From the NCBI RefSeq assembly GCF_900101455.1, contig NZ_FMZJ01000006.1:62001-126000 (forward strand): a stretch of 64,000 nt of DNA, in the 5' to 3' direction. The notes under the pieces are model-generated. The model was not told the origin of the DNA, did no database searches, and was given only the letters and a program-made list of their open reading frames with translations. Below, piece by piece: positions 1-7,916 of the stretch (position 1 is its first letter; each line of letters opens with the position of its first letter). This stretch comes from Sphingomonas sp. YR710. Its GTDB lineage: Bacteria; Pseudomonadota; Alphaproteobacteria; Sphingomonadales; Sphingomonadaceae. The translations under genes and the position numbers were made by a program.

Positions 1-200
1 TCCTCGATCCCGGCCGCAGCTTGCTCGGGTGTGCCGGCGGCGGGGATGAGCCCGGTCGACATGGCAGTGCTGCCCAGGGGCGTTGGATCCCGTTCGATCA
101 CGAGCACTTCCGCACCAGCGTCGGCCGCTGCCAAAGCGGCGCACAGGCCGGTGCCGCCGGCGCCGACGATCACGACGGCAATGTGGGGAGTGTCGGTCAT
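1..200 (-). CDS. FAD-dependent dehydrogenase, N-terminal part (fumarate reductase/ketosteroid dehydrogenase type)
   Basis: Only the first 66 or so codons are inside the window; the rest lies beyond base 1. The reading frame opens with ATG at 198-200, preceded by AAAGGA on the minus strand. The N-terminus has a dinucleotide-binding fold: a beta strand VVIVGAGGTG (GxGxxG), then a helix, then an acidic end of strand 2 (VLVIERD). The following STAMSTGLIPAAGT stretch resembles flavoproteins of the fumarate reductase / 3-ketosteroid dehydrogenase / tricarballylate dehydrogenase group. It starts 58 bases after the leuD-like gene in the same direction, so it is probably in the same operon and oxidises or reduces an intermediate there. 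Substrate unknown. Confidence 0.7.
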   Translation of the reverse strand, partial: MTDTPHIAVVIVGAGGTGLCAALAAADAGAEVLVIERDPTPLGSTAMSTGLIPAAGTPEQAAAGIE

Positions 201-258
201 CGGCCTGTCCTTTTGAAAGTTTCAGATCTTCCCGTGTCGGGGAACAACAAAAACGGTT

Positions 259-852
259 TCACAAATATGCCCACGGCCGCGCCACGCGATCGGCGTCGCG
301 AAATGCCTCGATCGCATCCCGGCGCAGCAGGGTCAGATCGATCCCATCGAGCCCGCCGCCCAGCATCGCCTTCGCCTCCTCGTCGATCTCGAACGACCAG
401 ACCGCACCCGCCACGTCGACGACAACCTGATCCTTCAGCATGATGGTCAACGGTTGCGCGGCGGCCGCTAGCGGCACCGGATCGATCGCGATCGGCAAGA
501 TGCCGTTGCGCACGCAATTGCCACGAAAAATCGGGTTGAACGAGGGCGCTACGATCGCCCTGATCCCGTATTCGGCCAGCGCCCACGCAGCATGTTCGCG
601 GCTCGATCCGCACCCGAAATTGGCTCCCCCCAGCAAGATCCGCGCGTTTGCATAAGCCGGCTGGTTCAACACGAAATCGGGGTCGGGATCGCGCCCGCCG
701 ATCATGGTGTAGCGCCATCCAGCGAATAGGCCGTCGGCCAGCCCGGTCTTGGAAACCGACGTCATCTCACGCGATGGGATGATCGCATCGGTATCGATAT
801 TGTCGCGGATCAGCGGGACGGCAACCGACGTCAGAGTCGTGAATTGTTCCAT
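259..852 (-). CDS. Aconitase-family hydratase small subunit (LeuD-like)
   Basis: A 197-residue swivel-domain subunit of the isopropylmalate isomerase type. Visible family motifs are NIDTDAIIP near the N-terminus, GGANFGCGSSREHAAWAL in the middle, and NCVRNGILPI. The length is normal for LeuD (about 200). ATG at 850-852 overlaps the stop of the leuC-like gene by one base, so the two are translationally coupled and should form a heterodimer. Neighbours are catabolic (CoA-transferase, HMG-CoA-lyase type aldolase, maleate isomerase type), with no leuA or leuB. I therefore infer hydration of a (substituted) maleate or citraconate-like acid, as known for dimethylmaleate hydratase and related paralogues, rather than leucine synthesis. 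Confidence 0.85.
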   Translation of the reverse strand: MEQFTTLTSVAVPLIRDNIDTDAIIPSREMTSVSKTGLADGLFAGWRYTMIGGRDPDPDFVLNQPAYANARILLGGANFGCGSSREHAAWALAEYGIRAIVAPSFNPIFRGNCVRNGILPIAIDPVPLAAAAQPLTIMLKDQVVVDVAGAVWSFEIDEEAKAMLGGGLDGIDLTLLRRDAIEAFRDADRVARPWAYL

Positions 853-2240
853 CACAAACTCTCCAGCACGGTCGGATCGGCGATACACCCGGCGACGGCC
901 GATGCCGCGACCGTCTCGGGCGAAGCGAGATGCGAGCGCGTGCCCGGCCCCTGCCGGCTCTCGAAATTGCGGTTGGTCGAGGTGATCACCCGTTCCTGCG
1001 AGCCGAAACTTTCGCCCCCGGCAAAGAAACACATCGAACAGCCCGCCTCGCGCCACTCGAAGCCGGCATCAAGAAACACCCTGTGCAGGCCCTCGGCTTC
1101 GGCGGCAGCGCGGACACTCGTCGATCCGGGGACGCAGATCGCCCGGACATGCGGGGCGACATGGCGCCCGCGCAGGATCGCCGCAGCGCGGCGCAGATCG
1201 GACAGCCGGCCGTTGGTGCACGATCCGATGAAGGCGGCATCGATCGGTTGCCCCAGCGTGCGGGCACCGGCATGCAGCCCCATATACTCGAGCGCACGCG
1301 CATCGGCCTCGGATGTTCCGGGCGGCACCTGGCCCATCAGCGGCACCGCTTGCTGCGGACTGGTGCCCCATGTGACCATGGGCCGGACATCTCCCGCATC
1401 AATCGCCAGCTCGGCGTCGAATGCCGCATCCTCGTCGCTCGCCAACAGCCGCCATTCGACCACCGCACAATCCCAAGCATCGCCCGCAGGGGCAAAAGGG
1501 CGGCCCCTTAGATAGTCGAACACCGTCTCGTCGGGCGCGACGATCGCCGAGAAGGCCGAAAATTCGGTCGCCATGTTGCAGAGAGTCAGCCGCCCCTCGA
1601 CATCCAGCGCACGCACCGCTTCACCCGCATATTCGACAATATGGCCCTTGGCTCCCGCCGATCCGAAGCGGGCGAGCAGGTGCAGTGCAAGATCCTTCGG
1701 AGTGGCACCATGCGCGAGCTGCCCGTTCACCGTCACACGCATCATCTTCGGCCGCATCACGCGCAGGGTGGATGTGGCCAGCGCATGTTCGGCCTCGGTC
1801 GATCCGATACCCCAGGCGAGCGCCCCTAGCGCCCCTTGCGAACAGGTGTGGCTGTCAGGACAGACGAGGGTGAGGCCCGGCAGCACGATACCCTGTTCGG
1901 GCGAGATCACATGGACGATCCCCTGCCGGGCGTCTCCCAGGTCGAACAGAGTGATGCCGGCCGCCTTCGCCGCCTGGCGTGTCGCGGTGATGAATGCGGT
2001 TCCGGTCGGCATGATCGTGCGATCGGTACGGCCAGGTAACGTATCGACGATATGATCCATCGTCGCGAACGCCTGTGTGGGCGCGTTCACCGCCCGGCCC
2101 GCTGCGGCAAGGCTTTCGAGCGCGACGCCCCCGGTGCGTTCGTGCAGCAGCACCCGATCAATCAGGACGAGGCCAGTGCCGCCGCCGAGATCGGCGACGA
2201 GATGCCGATCCCATATCTTCTCAAAAATCGTGCGTCCCAC
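852..2240 (-). CDS. Aconitase-family hydratase large subunit (LeuC-like)
   Basis: Catalytic 4Fe-4S subunit of the LeuCD/homoaconitase family. The N-terminus RTIFEKIWDRH matches the family opening. VCPDSHTC, IGSCTNGR and AGCSMCFFAGG contain the expected cysteines, the last two motifs supplying the cluster ligands. I chose GTG at 2238-2240, which has AAGG nine bases upstream and leaves 462 residues, the usual size; a GTG at 2273 would add 11 residues without family similarity. It is divergent from the gntR gene, with a palindrome at 2289-2308 between them. It pairs with the downstream small subunit. Substrate is inferred to be a maleate-type diacid from context, not proven. Confidence 0.85.
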   Translation of the reverse strand: MGRTIFEKIWDRHLVADLGGGTGLVLIDRVLLHERTGGVALESLAAAGRAVNAPTQAFATMDHIVDTLPGRTDRTIMPTGTAFITATRQAAKAAGITLFDLGDARQGIVHVISPEQGIVLPGLTLVCPDSHTCSQGALGALAWGIGSTEAEHALATSTLRVMRPKMMRVTVNGQLAHGATPKDLALHLLARFGSAGAKGHIVEYAGEAVRALDVEGRLTLCNMATEFSAFSAIVAPDETVFDYLRGRPFAPAGDAWDCAVVEWRLLASDEDAAFDAELAIDAGDVRPMVTWGTSPQQAVPLMGQVPPGTSEADARALEYMGLHAGARTLGQPIDAAFIGSCTNGRLSDLRRAAAILRGRHVAPHVRAICVPGSTSVRAAAEAEGLHRVFLDAGFEWREAGCSMCFFAGGESFGSQERVITSTNRNFESRQGPGTRSHLASPETVAASAVAGCIADPTVLESL

Positions 2241-2288
2241 GGTCGTCACCCTTGTCCATTTGCCGCATCTCACTGCCGGCCGTCTTAT

Positions 2289-2308
2289 TTGCTATGCATA
2301 TGTATCAA
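2289..2308. promoter_or_regulatory. Candidate GntR operator, copy 1 (20-bp palindrome)
   Basis: TTGCTATGCATATGTATCAA is an imperfect palindrome in an AT-rich pocket between the divergent leuC-like and gntR genes. It matches a second 20-mer at 4331-4350 at 15 of 20 positions (shared pattern TTGnTATnCATnTnTAnCAA). The position suits autoregulation by the adjacent GntR protein. Confidence 0.5.
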
Positions 2309-2352
2309 ATCATCCGCTTGGCGGAGAGGCGGGAATCGGGCACGAATGGCCC

Positions 2353-3117
2353 ATGGCGACACAAGCGGGCATTGGCCGGGACGACGCGATCCCGCTCTAT
2401 CATCAAATCTTCCTCGGGCTGCGCGACGAAATATTGTCCGGCCGCCGGCCGTTCGGCGCGGCCGTGCCCACTGAGCACGAGTTGATCGCACACTATGGCG
2501 TCTCGCGTATCACCGCCCGACGCGCACTCGACGAACTCGCAGCACATGCGCTGGTCGAGCGGCGTCGGCGCGTCGGCACCCGCGTGATCTTCAAGGCGCC
2601 TGCCACACCGATCGAGGCGAATATCGACCAGGCAATCGAATCGCTTATCGCCTTTGGCCGCGATACGCAGGTGAGAGTGATTTCGCTGGACGAGCAGCCG
2701 GCCGATGCAGCGGTCGCGGCCCAGCTCGGTCTGGCAGAAGGCGCGACCACGGTGCGCGCGCTGCGCATCCGCTATCTTAACCAGACGCCGCTCGGCGCGG
2801 TCGAAAGCTATGTCCCTGCGCATTTCGCGGGAGCGCTGACCCGCGAACGGTTGACGGCAGCGCCCCTGCTCGAAATCGTTCGCGCCGCCGGCCATACGAT
2901 CGGCGGCGGCACCCAGACGATATCGGCGATCGCCGCCGATCCCTCGCTCGCAGCCCTGCTCGAAACCGACCCGCGCGCGCCGATTATCCAAATCGAGCGT
3001 GTCGTCCACAATCGCGGCGGCACGCCCCTCCTGTTCACGATCGCGCGCTATCGCGGCGACCGCTACCGGCTGGTGCTCGATCTGCAGGGTGGGCCACATT
3101 CCGCCACCGGCGTCTGA
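2353..3117 (+). CDS. GntR-family transcriptional regulator (HutC-type effector domain)
   Basis: A 254-residue regulator. Residues 10-80 form the GntR winged helix: PLYHQIFLGLRDEILSGR, then PTEHELIAHYGVSRITARRALDELA, the recognition helix region. The remainder (from about residue 90) has the UTRA/HutC ligand-binding layout, ending in LLFTIARYRGDRYRL. ATG at 2353 was chosen because similarity begins there; the open frame extends upstream into the leuC-like gene on the other strand. Its stop abuts the stop of the convergent CoA-transferase with no gap (TGATCA). Copies of a palindrome next to its own promoter and before the HMG-CoA-lyase-type gene suggest it controls both. The effector is probably a pathway acid or its CoA ester. 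Confidence 0.88.
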   Translation: MATQAGIGRDDAIPLYHQIFLGLRDEILSGRRPFGAAVPTEHELIAHYGVSRITARRALDELAAHALVERRRRVGTRVIFKAPATPIEANIDQAIESLIAFGRDTQVRVISLDEQPADAAVAAQLGLAEGATTVRALRIRYLNQTPLGAVESYVPAHFAGALTRERLTAAPLLEIVRAAGHTIGGGTQTISAIAADPSLAALLETDPRAPIIQIERVVHNRGGTPLLFTIARYRGDRYRLVLDLQGGPHSATGV

Positions 3118-4287
3118 TCAGGCCGCCATCGCCGCGATCTCATCGGCGCTATAGCCGAGCTCGCTCAGGATCGCGTCACCATCGGCACCCGCCTCCGGGA
3201 TATCGTGGCGCAGCGGTGCGCGCGCTCCGTCAAATTCGATCGGCAGGCCTGGCAAGCGGGTTGCGGCACCGCCAGGAATGGTGACGTCCATCAGACCGCC
3301 CCCCTGGTTCAGGTGGACATCGTCGAACAGCTCGTCGGGGCGCACGATCGGCGCGAACGGCAGGCCGATCGTCTCCAGCTTCGCAACCAGATCGCTACGG
3401 TCCATCCCCGCGAACAGAGCCTGCACCCGCGGCAGGATCACATCGCGCGCCAGCACCCTCTGATTGTTGAGCGCGAAAGCCCGATCGTTGCCGAGATCGT
3501 CGAGCCCGAAGGCACGGCAAAAAGTCACCCACTGGCCATCGCTGACGACGCCGACGAACAGTTGTTCATTCGCGGCCTTTGTCTCGAACACGTCGTAGAT
3601 CGCCCAGGCCGAGATCCGAACCGGCATCGGCTGCGCGGCCTTACCAGTCACCGCCATCTGCGCCATATGCTGGCCGACCAGGAAGGCCGTCGTCTCGTAC
3701 AGCGCGCATTTCACTTCACCGCCCGTGCCTGTGCGATGACGGCGTTCGAGCGCGGCAAGGATGCCGATTACCCCGAACATGCCACCGGTGATGTCGATTA
3801 CCGACGATCCCGCGCGCAGCGGCCGACCGGGCGGACCAGTCATATAGGCCAGCCCCCCCATCATCTGGGTGACCTCATCCAAAGCTGTGCGATTCTCATA
3901 AGGCCCCTTGAGGAAGCCCTTGGCCGCGCAATGGATCAGGCCCGGATTGATTTTGCTAAGCGCTGCATAACCGAGACCGAGCCGATCTAGCGTTCCGGGG
4001 CGGAAATTCTCAATCACGATATCGGCGCGGGCACACAGGCGCTGCGCGACTTCGAGTCCCGAAACGCTCTTCAGGTCGAGGCAGATGCTGCGCTTGTTGC
4101 GGTTGAACATCGGAAAATAACCCGCGCCGGACCCCAGCAGCTTGCGCGTCTGATCGCCACCGACGGGCTCCACCTTGATCACATCGGCACCCAGATCGGC
4201 CAGGATAACACCGATCGATGGCCCCATCACCATATGGGTGAACTCGATCACCTTTATGCCGGCCAACGGCTGCATGTCGTCACTCAT
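3118..4287 (-). CDS. CaiB/BaiF-family (class III) CoA-transferase
   Basis: 389 residues, a normal length for formyl-CoA transferase / CaiB-type enzymes, which move CoA between carboxylic acids through an aspartyl-CoA thioester. Family blocks visible: LAGIKVIEFTHMVMGPSIG at the N-terminus, ADLGADVIKVEPVGGDQTR, NRNKRSICLDLK, VIENFRPGTLDRLGLGY and SVIDITGGMFGVIGILAAL, in which Asp165 aligns with the catalytic aspartate. It is divergent from the HMG-CoA-lyase-type gene, sharing the 4331-4350 palindrome region. I infer that it activates a hydroxy-diacid made by the hydratase, for cleavage by the lyase; the acceptor acid cannot be told from sequence. Confidence 0.88.
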   Translation of the reverse strand: MSDDMQPLAGIKVIEFTHMVMGPSIGVILADLGADVIKVEPVGGDQTRKLLGSGAGYFPMFNRNKRSICLDLKSVSGLEVAQRLCARADIVIENFRPGTLDRLGLGYAALSKINPGLIHCAAKGFLKGPYENRTALDEVTQMMGGLAYMTGPPGRPLRAGSSVIDITGGMFGVIGILAALERRHRTGTGGEVKCALYETTAFLVGQHMAQMAVTGKAAQPMPVRISAWAIYDVFETKAANEQLFVGVVSDGQWVTFCRAFGLDDLGNDRAFALNNQRVLARDVILPRVQALFAGMDRSDLVAKLETIGLPFAPIVRPDELFDDVHLNQGGGLMDVTIPGGAATRLPGLPIEFDGARAPLRHDIPEAGADGDAILSELGYSADEIAAMAA

Positions 4288-4330
4288 CTATCGATCCCCT
4301 TCATGCCCCGTCTCGACAGGCGTAATTTAA

Positions 4331-4350
4331 TTGATATACATTTATAACAA
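4331..4350. promoter_or_regulatory. Candidate GntR operator, copy 2 (20-bp palindrome)
   Basis: TTGATATACATTTATAACAA has arms TTGnTATAnA / TnTATAnCAA with 8 of 10 paired positions. It sits between the divergent CoA-transferase and lyase genes, 22 bases before the lyase ATG, and resembles the copy at 2289-2308. Likely operator or overlapping promoter. Confidence 0.5.
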
Positions 4351-4372
4351 TAAAGCCAAGTCGGAGATCGAG

Positions 4373-5305
4373 ATGGACGTCCTAATCAGCGAAGTGGGGC
4401 CCCGCGATGGCCTGCAGAGTATCACCGCGATCATGCCGCTGGCGGCCAAGAAAGCCTGGATCGCCGCCGAAGCCGCTGCGGGCGTCCGCGAGATCGAGGT
4501 AGGCAGCTTCGTTCCCGCCAAGCATCTCCCCCAACTGGCGGACACCGCCGAGGTCGTCGCTTTCGCCAGGACTATCCCTGGACTCACCGTCGCCGTGCTG
4601 GTGCCCAATGCGCGCGGCGCTGAGGCGGCGATCGCGGCAGGCGCGGACAAGATCACACTGCCGCTGTCGGTATCGGAAACCCACAGCCTCGCCAATCTGC
4701 GCCGGACGCATGCGCAGATGATCGCCGAGGCGCGCGCCATCGCGACAACGATTGCGGCTTTGCCCCGGCAACAGCGCCCGCATTTCGAGGGTAGCCTCTC
4801 GACGGTATTCGGTTGCACGCTCGAGGGCGCGATCCCCGACGCGCTGATCGCCCGGCTCGCCGGCGAACTGGCTGCGGCGGGATGCGATGAGATTGGCCTG
4901 TCGGATACGACCGGCTATGCCGATCCAGCCGCCGTCCATCGGCTGGTAAAGCTCGTTCGAGGCGTCGTCGGCGACGACCGGCTGACCGGCATCCACCTCC
5001 ACAATACGCGCGGTCTCGGGCTCGCCAATGTGCTCGCCGGGCTCGACGCAGGGCTCACGACCTTCGATTCCTCGCTCGGCGGGCTCGGCGGCTGCCCGTT
5101 CGCGCCGGGCGCAACGGGCAATATCGTCACCGAAGATCTGGCGTTCATGCTCGACGCGATGGGGATCGATACCGGCATCGACCTGCAGAAACTGATCGCT
5201 GTGCGGACAATATTGGCTGAATCACTGCCCGGCGAACCGTTATACGGCTTTCTGCCCGATGCGGGGTTGCCGCGGGGCTTCCGATCGGTTGCCGCGGCCG
5301 CCTGA
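4373..5305 (+). CDS. Hydroxymethylglutaryl-CoA lyase-type aldolase
   Basis: 310 residues from ATG 4373, which has GGAG in the preceding CGGAGATCGAG. This is a DRE-TIM (HMGL-like) metallolyase: VGPRDGLQ at 8-15 with the metal-binding Asp11, GIHLHNTRG at 207-214 with histidine ligands 208 and 210, and the HMG-CoA lyase signature GGLGGCPFAPGATGNIVTED around the catalytic Cys241. Such enzymes cleave 3-hydroxy-3-methylglutaryl-CoA and related hydroxyacyl-CoAs (for instance citramalyl-CoA) to acetyl-CoA and an oxoacid. The divergent CoA-transferase would supply the CoA ester. An upstream in-frame ATG at 4331 lies in the palindrome and gives a non-conserved leader, so it was not used. Confidence 0.9.
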   Translation: MDVLISEVGPRDGLQSITAIMPLAAKKAWIAAEAAAGVREIEVGSFVPAKHLPQLADTAEVVAFARTIPGLTVAVLVPNARGAEAAIAAGADKITLPLSVSETHSLANLRRTHAQMIAEARAIATTIAALPRQQRPHFEGSLSTVFGCTLEGAIPDALIARLAGELAAAGCDEIGLSDTTGYADPAAVHRLVKLVRGVVGDDRLTGIHLHNTRGLGLANVLAGLDAGLTTFDSSLGGLGGCPFAPGATGNIVTEDLAFMLDAMGIDTGIDLQKLIAVRTILAESLPGEPLYGFLPDAGLPRGFRSVAAAA

Positions 5306-5326
5306 TGTATAAGGAGTTCGCACACG

Positions 5327-6016
5327 ATGACGATCGTCGGCACGAAGATGGTTTCGGACGGCAAAACCGCCAGGCAGATTTTCGAAGAGGTGATGGCGAA
5401 CCCCGCCCGCAGCAAGTTCGGCTTCGGTACCAAGCTCGCCATCGTCAACGTCGATTTCCAAAATGCCTATACTAGGATCGACGAGTTCAAGACCGCTTAT
5501 GAGACGGATCCACGCCAGATCGAGCATGTGAACCGCATCTCGCATCTCGCGCGGCGTAAAGGCATGCCGGTGATCTGGACCCATGTCGCTTATTTGGGCA
5601 ATGCCGCCGATGCCGGCGTCTGGGGTACGCGCACCAACACGCCGGACAGCCTGCAAAATATCAAATATGGTTCGCGCCGCCACGATTTCGACGAGCGCTG
5701 CGAAATCGATCCGTCTATCGACGTGATCTACGACAAGCGCATGCCGTCAGCCTTCTTCGAGACGCCACTCCAGAGCCTGCTTGTCTGGCACAGGATCGAC
5801 ACTTTGGTGATTACCGGCGGTTCCACATCTGGCTGCGTGCGGGCGACCGCAGTCGAGGCGCTCAGCCGCGGCTATCGCACGATCGTCCCGATCGAAACCT
5901 GCGCAGACAAGCATGAAAGCTTCCATTTCGCGAACCTGACCGATCTCCAGCTGAAATATGCCGATGTCGAACCGGTGCAGGCGGTAGTCGACTGGCTGGA
6001 GACCTATAATGCTTGA
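5327..6016 (+). CDS. Isochorismatase-family cysteine hydrolase (amidase type) 1
   Basis: 229 residues with a strong AAGGAG ribosome site. The catalytic triad of the family is visible: Asp43 (NVDFQNAY), Lys137 (YDKRMPSAFF) and Cys170 (GSTSGCVRAT). Relatives include N-carbamoylsarcosine amidase, maleamate amidase and half-amidases, which release ammonia or CO2 plus ammonia from linear amides. An N-terminal extension of about 35 residues precedes the core, as in N-carbamoylsarcosine amidase-like members. Its end overlaps the next gene (a NodB-type hydrolase) by 8 bases, so both are translationally coupled. Probably acts after ring opening by that hydrolase. Confidence 0.85.
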   Translation: MTIVGTKMVSDGKTARQIFEEVMANPARSKFGFGTKLAIVNVDFQNAYTRIDEFKTAYETDPRQIEHVNRISHLARRKGMPVIWTHVAYLGNAADAGVWGTRTNTPDSLQNIKYGSRRHDFDERCEIDPSIDVIYDKRMPSAFFETPLQSLLVWHRIDTLVITGGSTSGCVRATAVEALSRGYRTIVPIETCADKHESFHFANLTDLQLKYADVEPVQAVVDWLETYNA

Positions 6017-6905
6017 AGGCTCCGCCGATCCTGGCCTTTATAAGTTCACCCCCTATCGCGACCGGGCGAAAATCGCCTGGCCCGGCAACAAGACGGTCGC
6101 GGTATGGGTGTCGCCGAACCTCGAATATTATGAGATCGATCCGGCGGCCAATCCACACCGCAAGAGTTGGAACAGGCCGCATCCCGATGTCGTCGGCTAC
6201 GCCCATCGCGACTACGCCAATCGCGTCGGCCATTGGCGAATGGCCGACGTGATGAGCAAGCATGGCTTCCCCGGATCGGTAAGCCTGTCGGTGGCCCTGT
6301 GCGATCACATTCCCGAGGTCGTCGAGGATGCCAATCTGCGCGGCTGGGAATTCTTCAGCCATGGCATCTACAACACCCGCTACAGCTACGGCATGGACGA
6401 GGCACAGGAGCGCGCGATCATCGAGGATTCGATCCGCACCGTGCGGGCGGCGACCGGCCAGACAATCAAGGGCTGGCTCGCTCCTGCGCTTACCCACACC
6501 CCGCGCACACTCGATCTGATCGCCGAATATGGGTTGAACTACACCTGCGATCTCTATCATGACGATCAACCAGGGCCCGTGAACGTCGCAAACGGCCGGC
6601 TGATCTCGATGCCGTACAGCCTCGAGGTCAACGATCATTACGGCTTCTTCGTGTATAACATGTCACCACGCGAATATGCCGAGACGTTGATCCGCCAATA
6701 TGAAAGGCTCGCTGCCGAAGGTGAGGCATCGGGCACAGTGATGTGCATCCCGCTTCACAGCTATTTGATCGGCCAGCCGCACCGGATCGGCCCGTTCGAG
6801 GAAGTGCTGCGCCACATCGCCGCCGATGGCCGTGCCTGGATCACGCGCAGCGGCGATATCGCCGATCATTATCTGGCCAATCATTATGATCGGGAGACTG
6901 CATGA
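6009..6905 (+). CDS. Polysaccharide-deacetylase superfamily (PuuE/cyclic-imidase-like) hydrolase 1
   Basis: 298 residues with a NodB-homology TIM-like barrel of the type seen in PuuE allantoinase and cyclic imide hydrolases, not a classical secreted chitin deacetylase: there is no signal peptide. Seen: DYANRVGHWRMADVMSKHGFPGSVSLSVALCDH, GWEFFSHGIYNTRYSYGM (possible metal histidine), GWLAPALTHTPRTLDLIAEYG and C-terminal PLHSYLIGQPHRIGPFEEVLRHI, typical of the PuuE branch. Starts inside the end of the amidase gene and overlaps the next hydrolase by 4 bases. I infer hydrolysis of a cyclic amide or imide C-N bond in the cytoplasm. Substrate not determined. Confidence 0.8.
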   Translation: MLEGSADPGLYKFTPYRDRAKIAWPGNKTVAVWVSPNLEYYEIDPAANPHRKSWNRPHPDVVGYAHRDYANRVGHWRMADVMSKHGFPGSVSLSVALCDHIPEVVEDANLRGWEFFSHGIYNTRYSYGMDEAQERAIIEDSIRTVRAATGQTIKGWLAPALTHTPRTLDLIAEYGLNYTCDLYHDDQPGPVNVANGRLISMPYSLEVNDHYGFFVYNMSPREYAETLIRQYERLAAEGEASGTVMCIPLHSYLIGQPHRIGPFEEVLRHIAADGRAWITRSGDIADHYLANHYDRETA

Positions 6906-7831
6906 TGGCGCTCGATCCTGCCTATCTTGCATATCCGCGCCGCGCACGCGGCATGGACCACGATCTGTACGACTGGTCGAACCTGTTCGATCGCGAGTCC
7001 ATGATCTGGCCGGATGGCAAGACCGTCGCGGTGCCCATCGTCGTCAGCCTCGAATGGTTCCCGATCGTCCCTACGGACAAACCGTTCCGCGCGCCCGGCC
7101 ATATGCAGACCGCCTATCCGGACTATCGCCACTATACGTCGCGCGAATATGGCACACGCGTTGGCTTCTATCGGTTGCTCGACGCCTTCGCGAAGGTCGG
7201 CGCGCGGGTGGCGGTTGCCGCTAATGCGGCGATCGCGGATCGCTATCCCTCGATTATCGCCGATATCGTCGACGCGGGGCATGAAATCGTCGCCCATTCC
7301 ACCGATATGAACGGCACGATCGCAACCGGGCTCGATCCGGCCGAGGAAGCCGCGCTTATCGCTGCCTCGCTCGACGCGCTGGAGCGCGTCTCCGGCACAC
7401 GCCCGACGGGTTGGCTCTCGATCGCCCGCTCGCAAAGCTGGAACACGCCGCGTCTGCTTGCCGAGGCGGGGGTCGCCTATATGCTCGACTGGGTGAATGA
7501 CGACCTGCCTTACGCGATGCGCACGGCCGCCGGCCCCATCCTCAACCTGCCTCTCAATCACGAATTGTCGGACCGGCAGATCATCACGGTGCAGCAGCAG
7601 TCCGCCGAAAGCTACGCGACGCAGATCCGCGACGCCTATAACTGGCTGACAACCGAAACGGAAACACATGGCGGCCGCATGCTGCCGCTCCATATCACGC
7701 CCTATATCCTGGGGCTGCCCTATCGGATCGGCGCTTTCGAAGAATTGCTCGGTTGGTTGACGGCCCAGCCCGGTGCCTGGCTCGCACCGGCCCGCGATAT
7801 TATCCGCACAGTGGATAAATCAAAGTCCTGA
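6902..7831 (+). CDS. Polysaccharide-deacetylase superfamily (PuuE/cyclic-imidase-like) hydrolase 2
   Basis: 309 residues; ATGA overlap with the previous gene, so co-translated. Same architecture as its neighbour but clearly diverged: YTSREYGTRVGFYRLLDAFAKVGARVAVAANAA, AGHEIVAHSTDM, TGWLSIARSQSWNTPRLLAEAGVAYMLDWVNDD and PLHITPYILGLPYRIGAFEELLGWL. Cytoplasmic, no signal peptide. Two unlike copies in tandem may mean a heteromeric enzyme or two substrates or steps. Last gene of the lyase-amidase-hydrolase operon starting at 4373; the IclR gene follows. Confidence 0.8.
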   Translation: MMALDPAYLAYPRRARGMDHDLYDWSNLFDRESMIWPDGKTVAVPIVVSLEWFPIVPTDKPFRAPGHMQTAYPDYRHYTSREYGTRVGFYRLLDAFAKVGARVAVAANAAIADRYPSIIADIVDAGHEIVAHSTDMNGTIATGLDPAEEAALIAASLDALERVSGTRPTGWLSIARSQSWNTPRLLAEAGVAYMLDWVNDDLPYAMRTAAGPILNLPLNHELSDRQIITVQQQSAESYATQIRDAYNWLTTETETHGGRMLPLHITPYILGLPYRIGAFEELLGWLTAQPGAWLAPARDIIRTVDKSKS

Positions 7832-7846
7832 GATGGTCTTACGTAT

Positions 7847-7894
7847 GAATTGACGCTGTCCTCCATCCCATTCTGATCGCTTGGTGGTCAATTC
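7847..7894. promoter_or_regulatory. Perfect 8-bp inverted repeat upstream of the iclR-type gene
   Basis: GAATTGAC at 7847-7854 and GTCAATTC at 7887-7894 are exact reverse complements separated by 32 bases (40 bp centre to centre). The right arm ends 22 bases before the ATG of the IclR-type regulator. This layout suits a two-site operator, probably for autoregulation. Confidence 0.4.
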
Positions 7895-7916
7895 GGGATA
7901 TAGAGGAGGTACGGCG

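Noticed and set aside
852-2240. leuC/leuD as leucine biosynthesis genes
   Set aside because: No leuA or leuB nearby, all neighbours are catabolic, and a GntR regulator is divergent; the aconitase family has many degradative paralogues. Not excluded, but not preferred.
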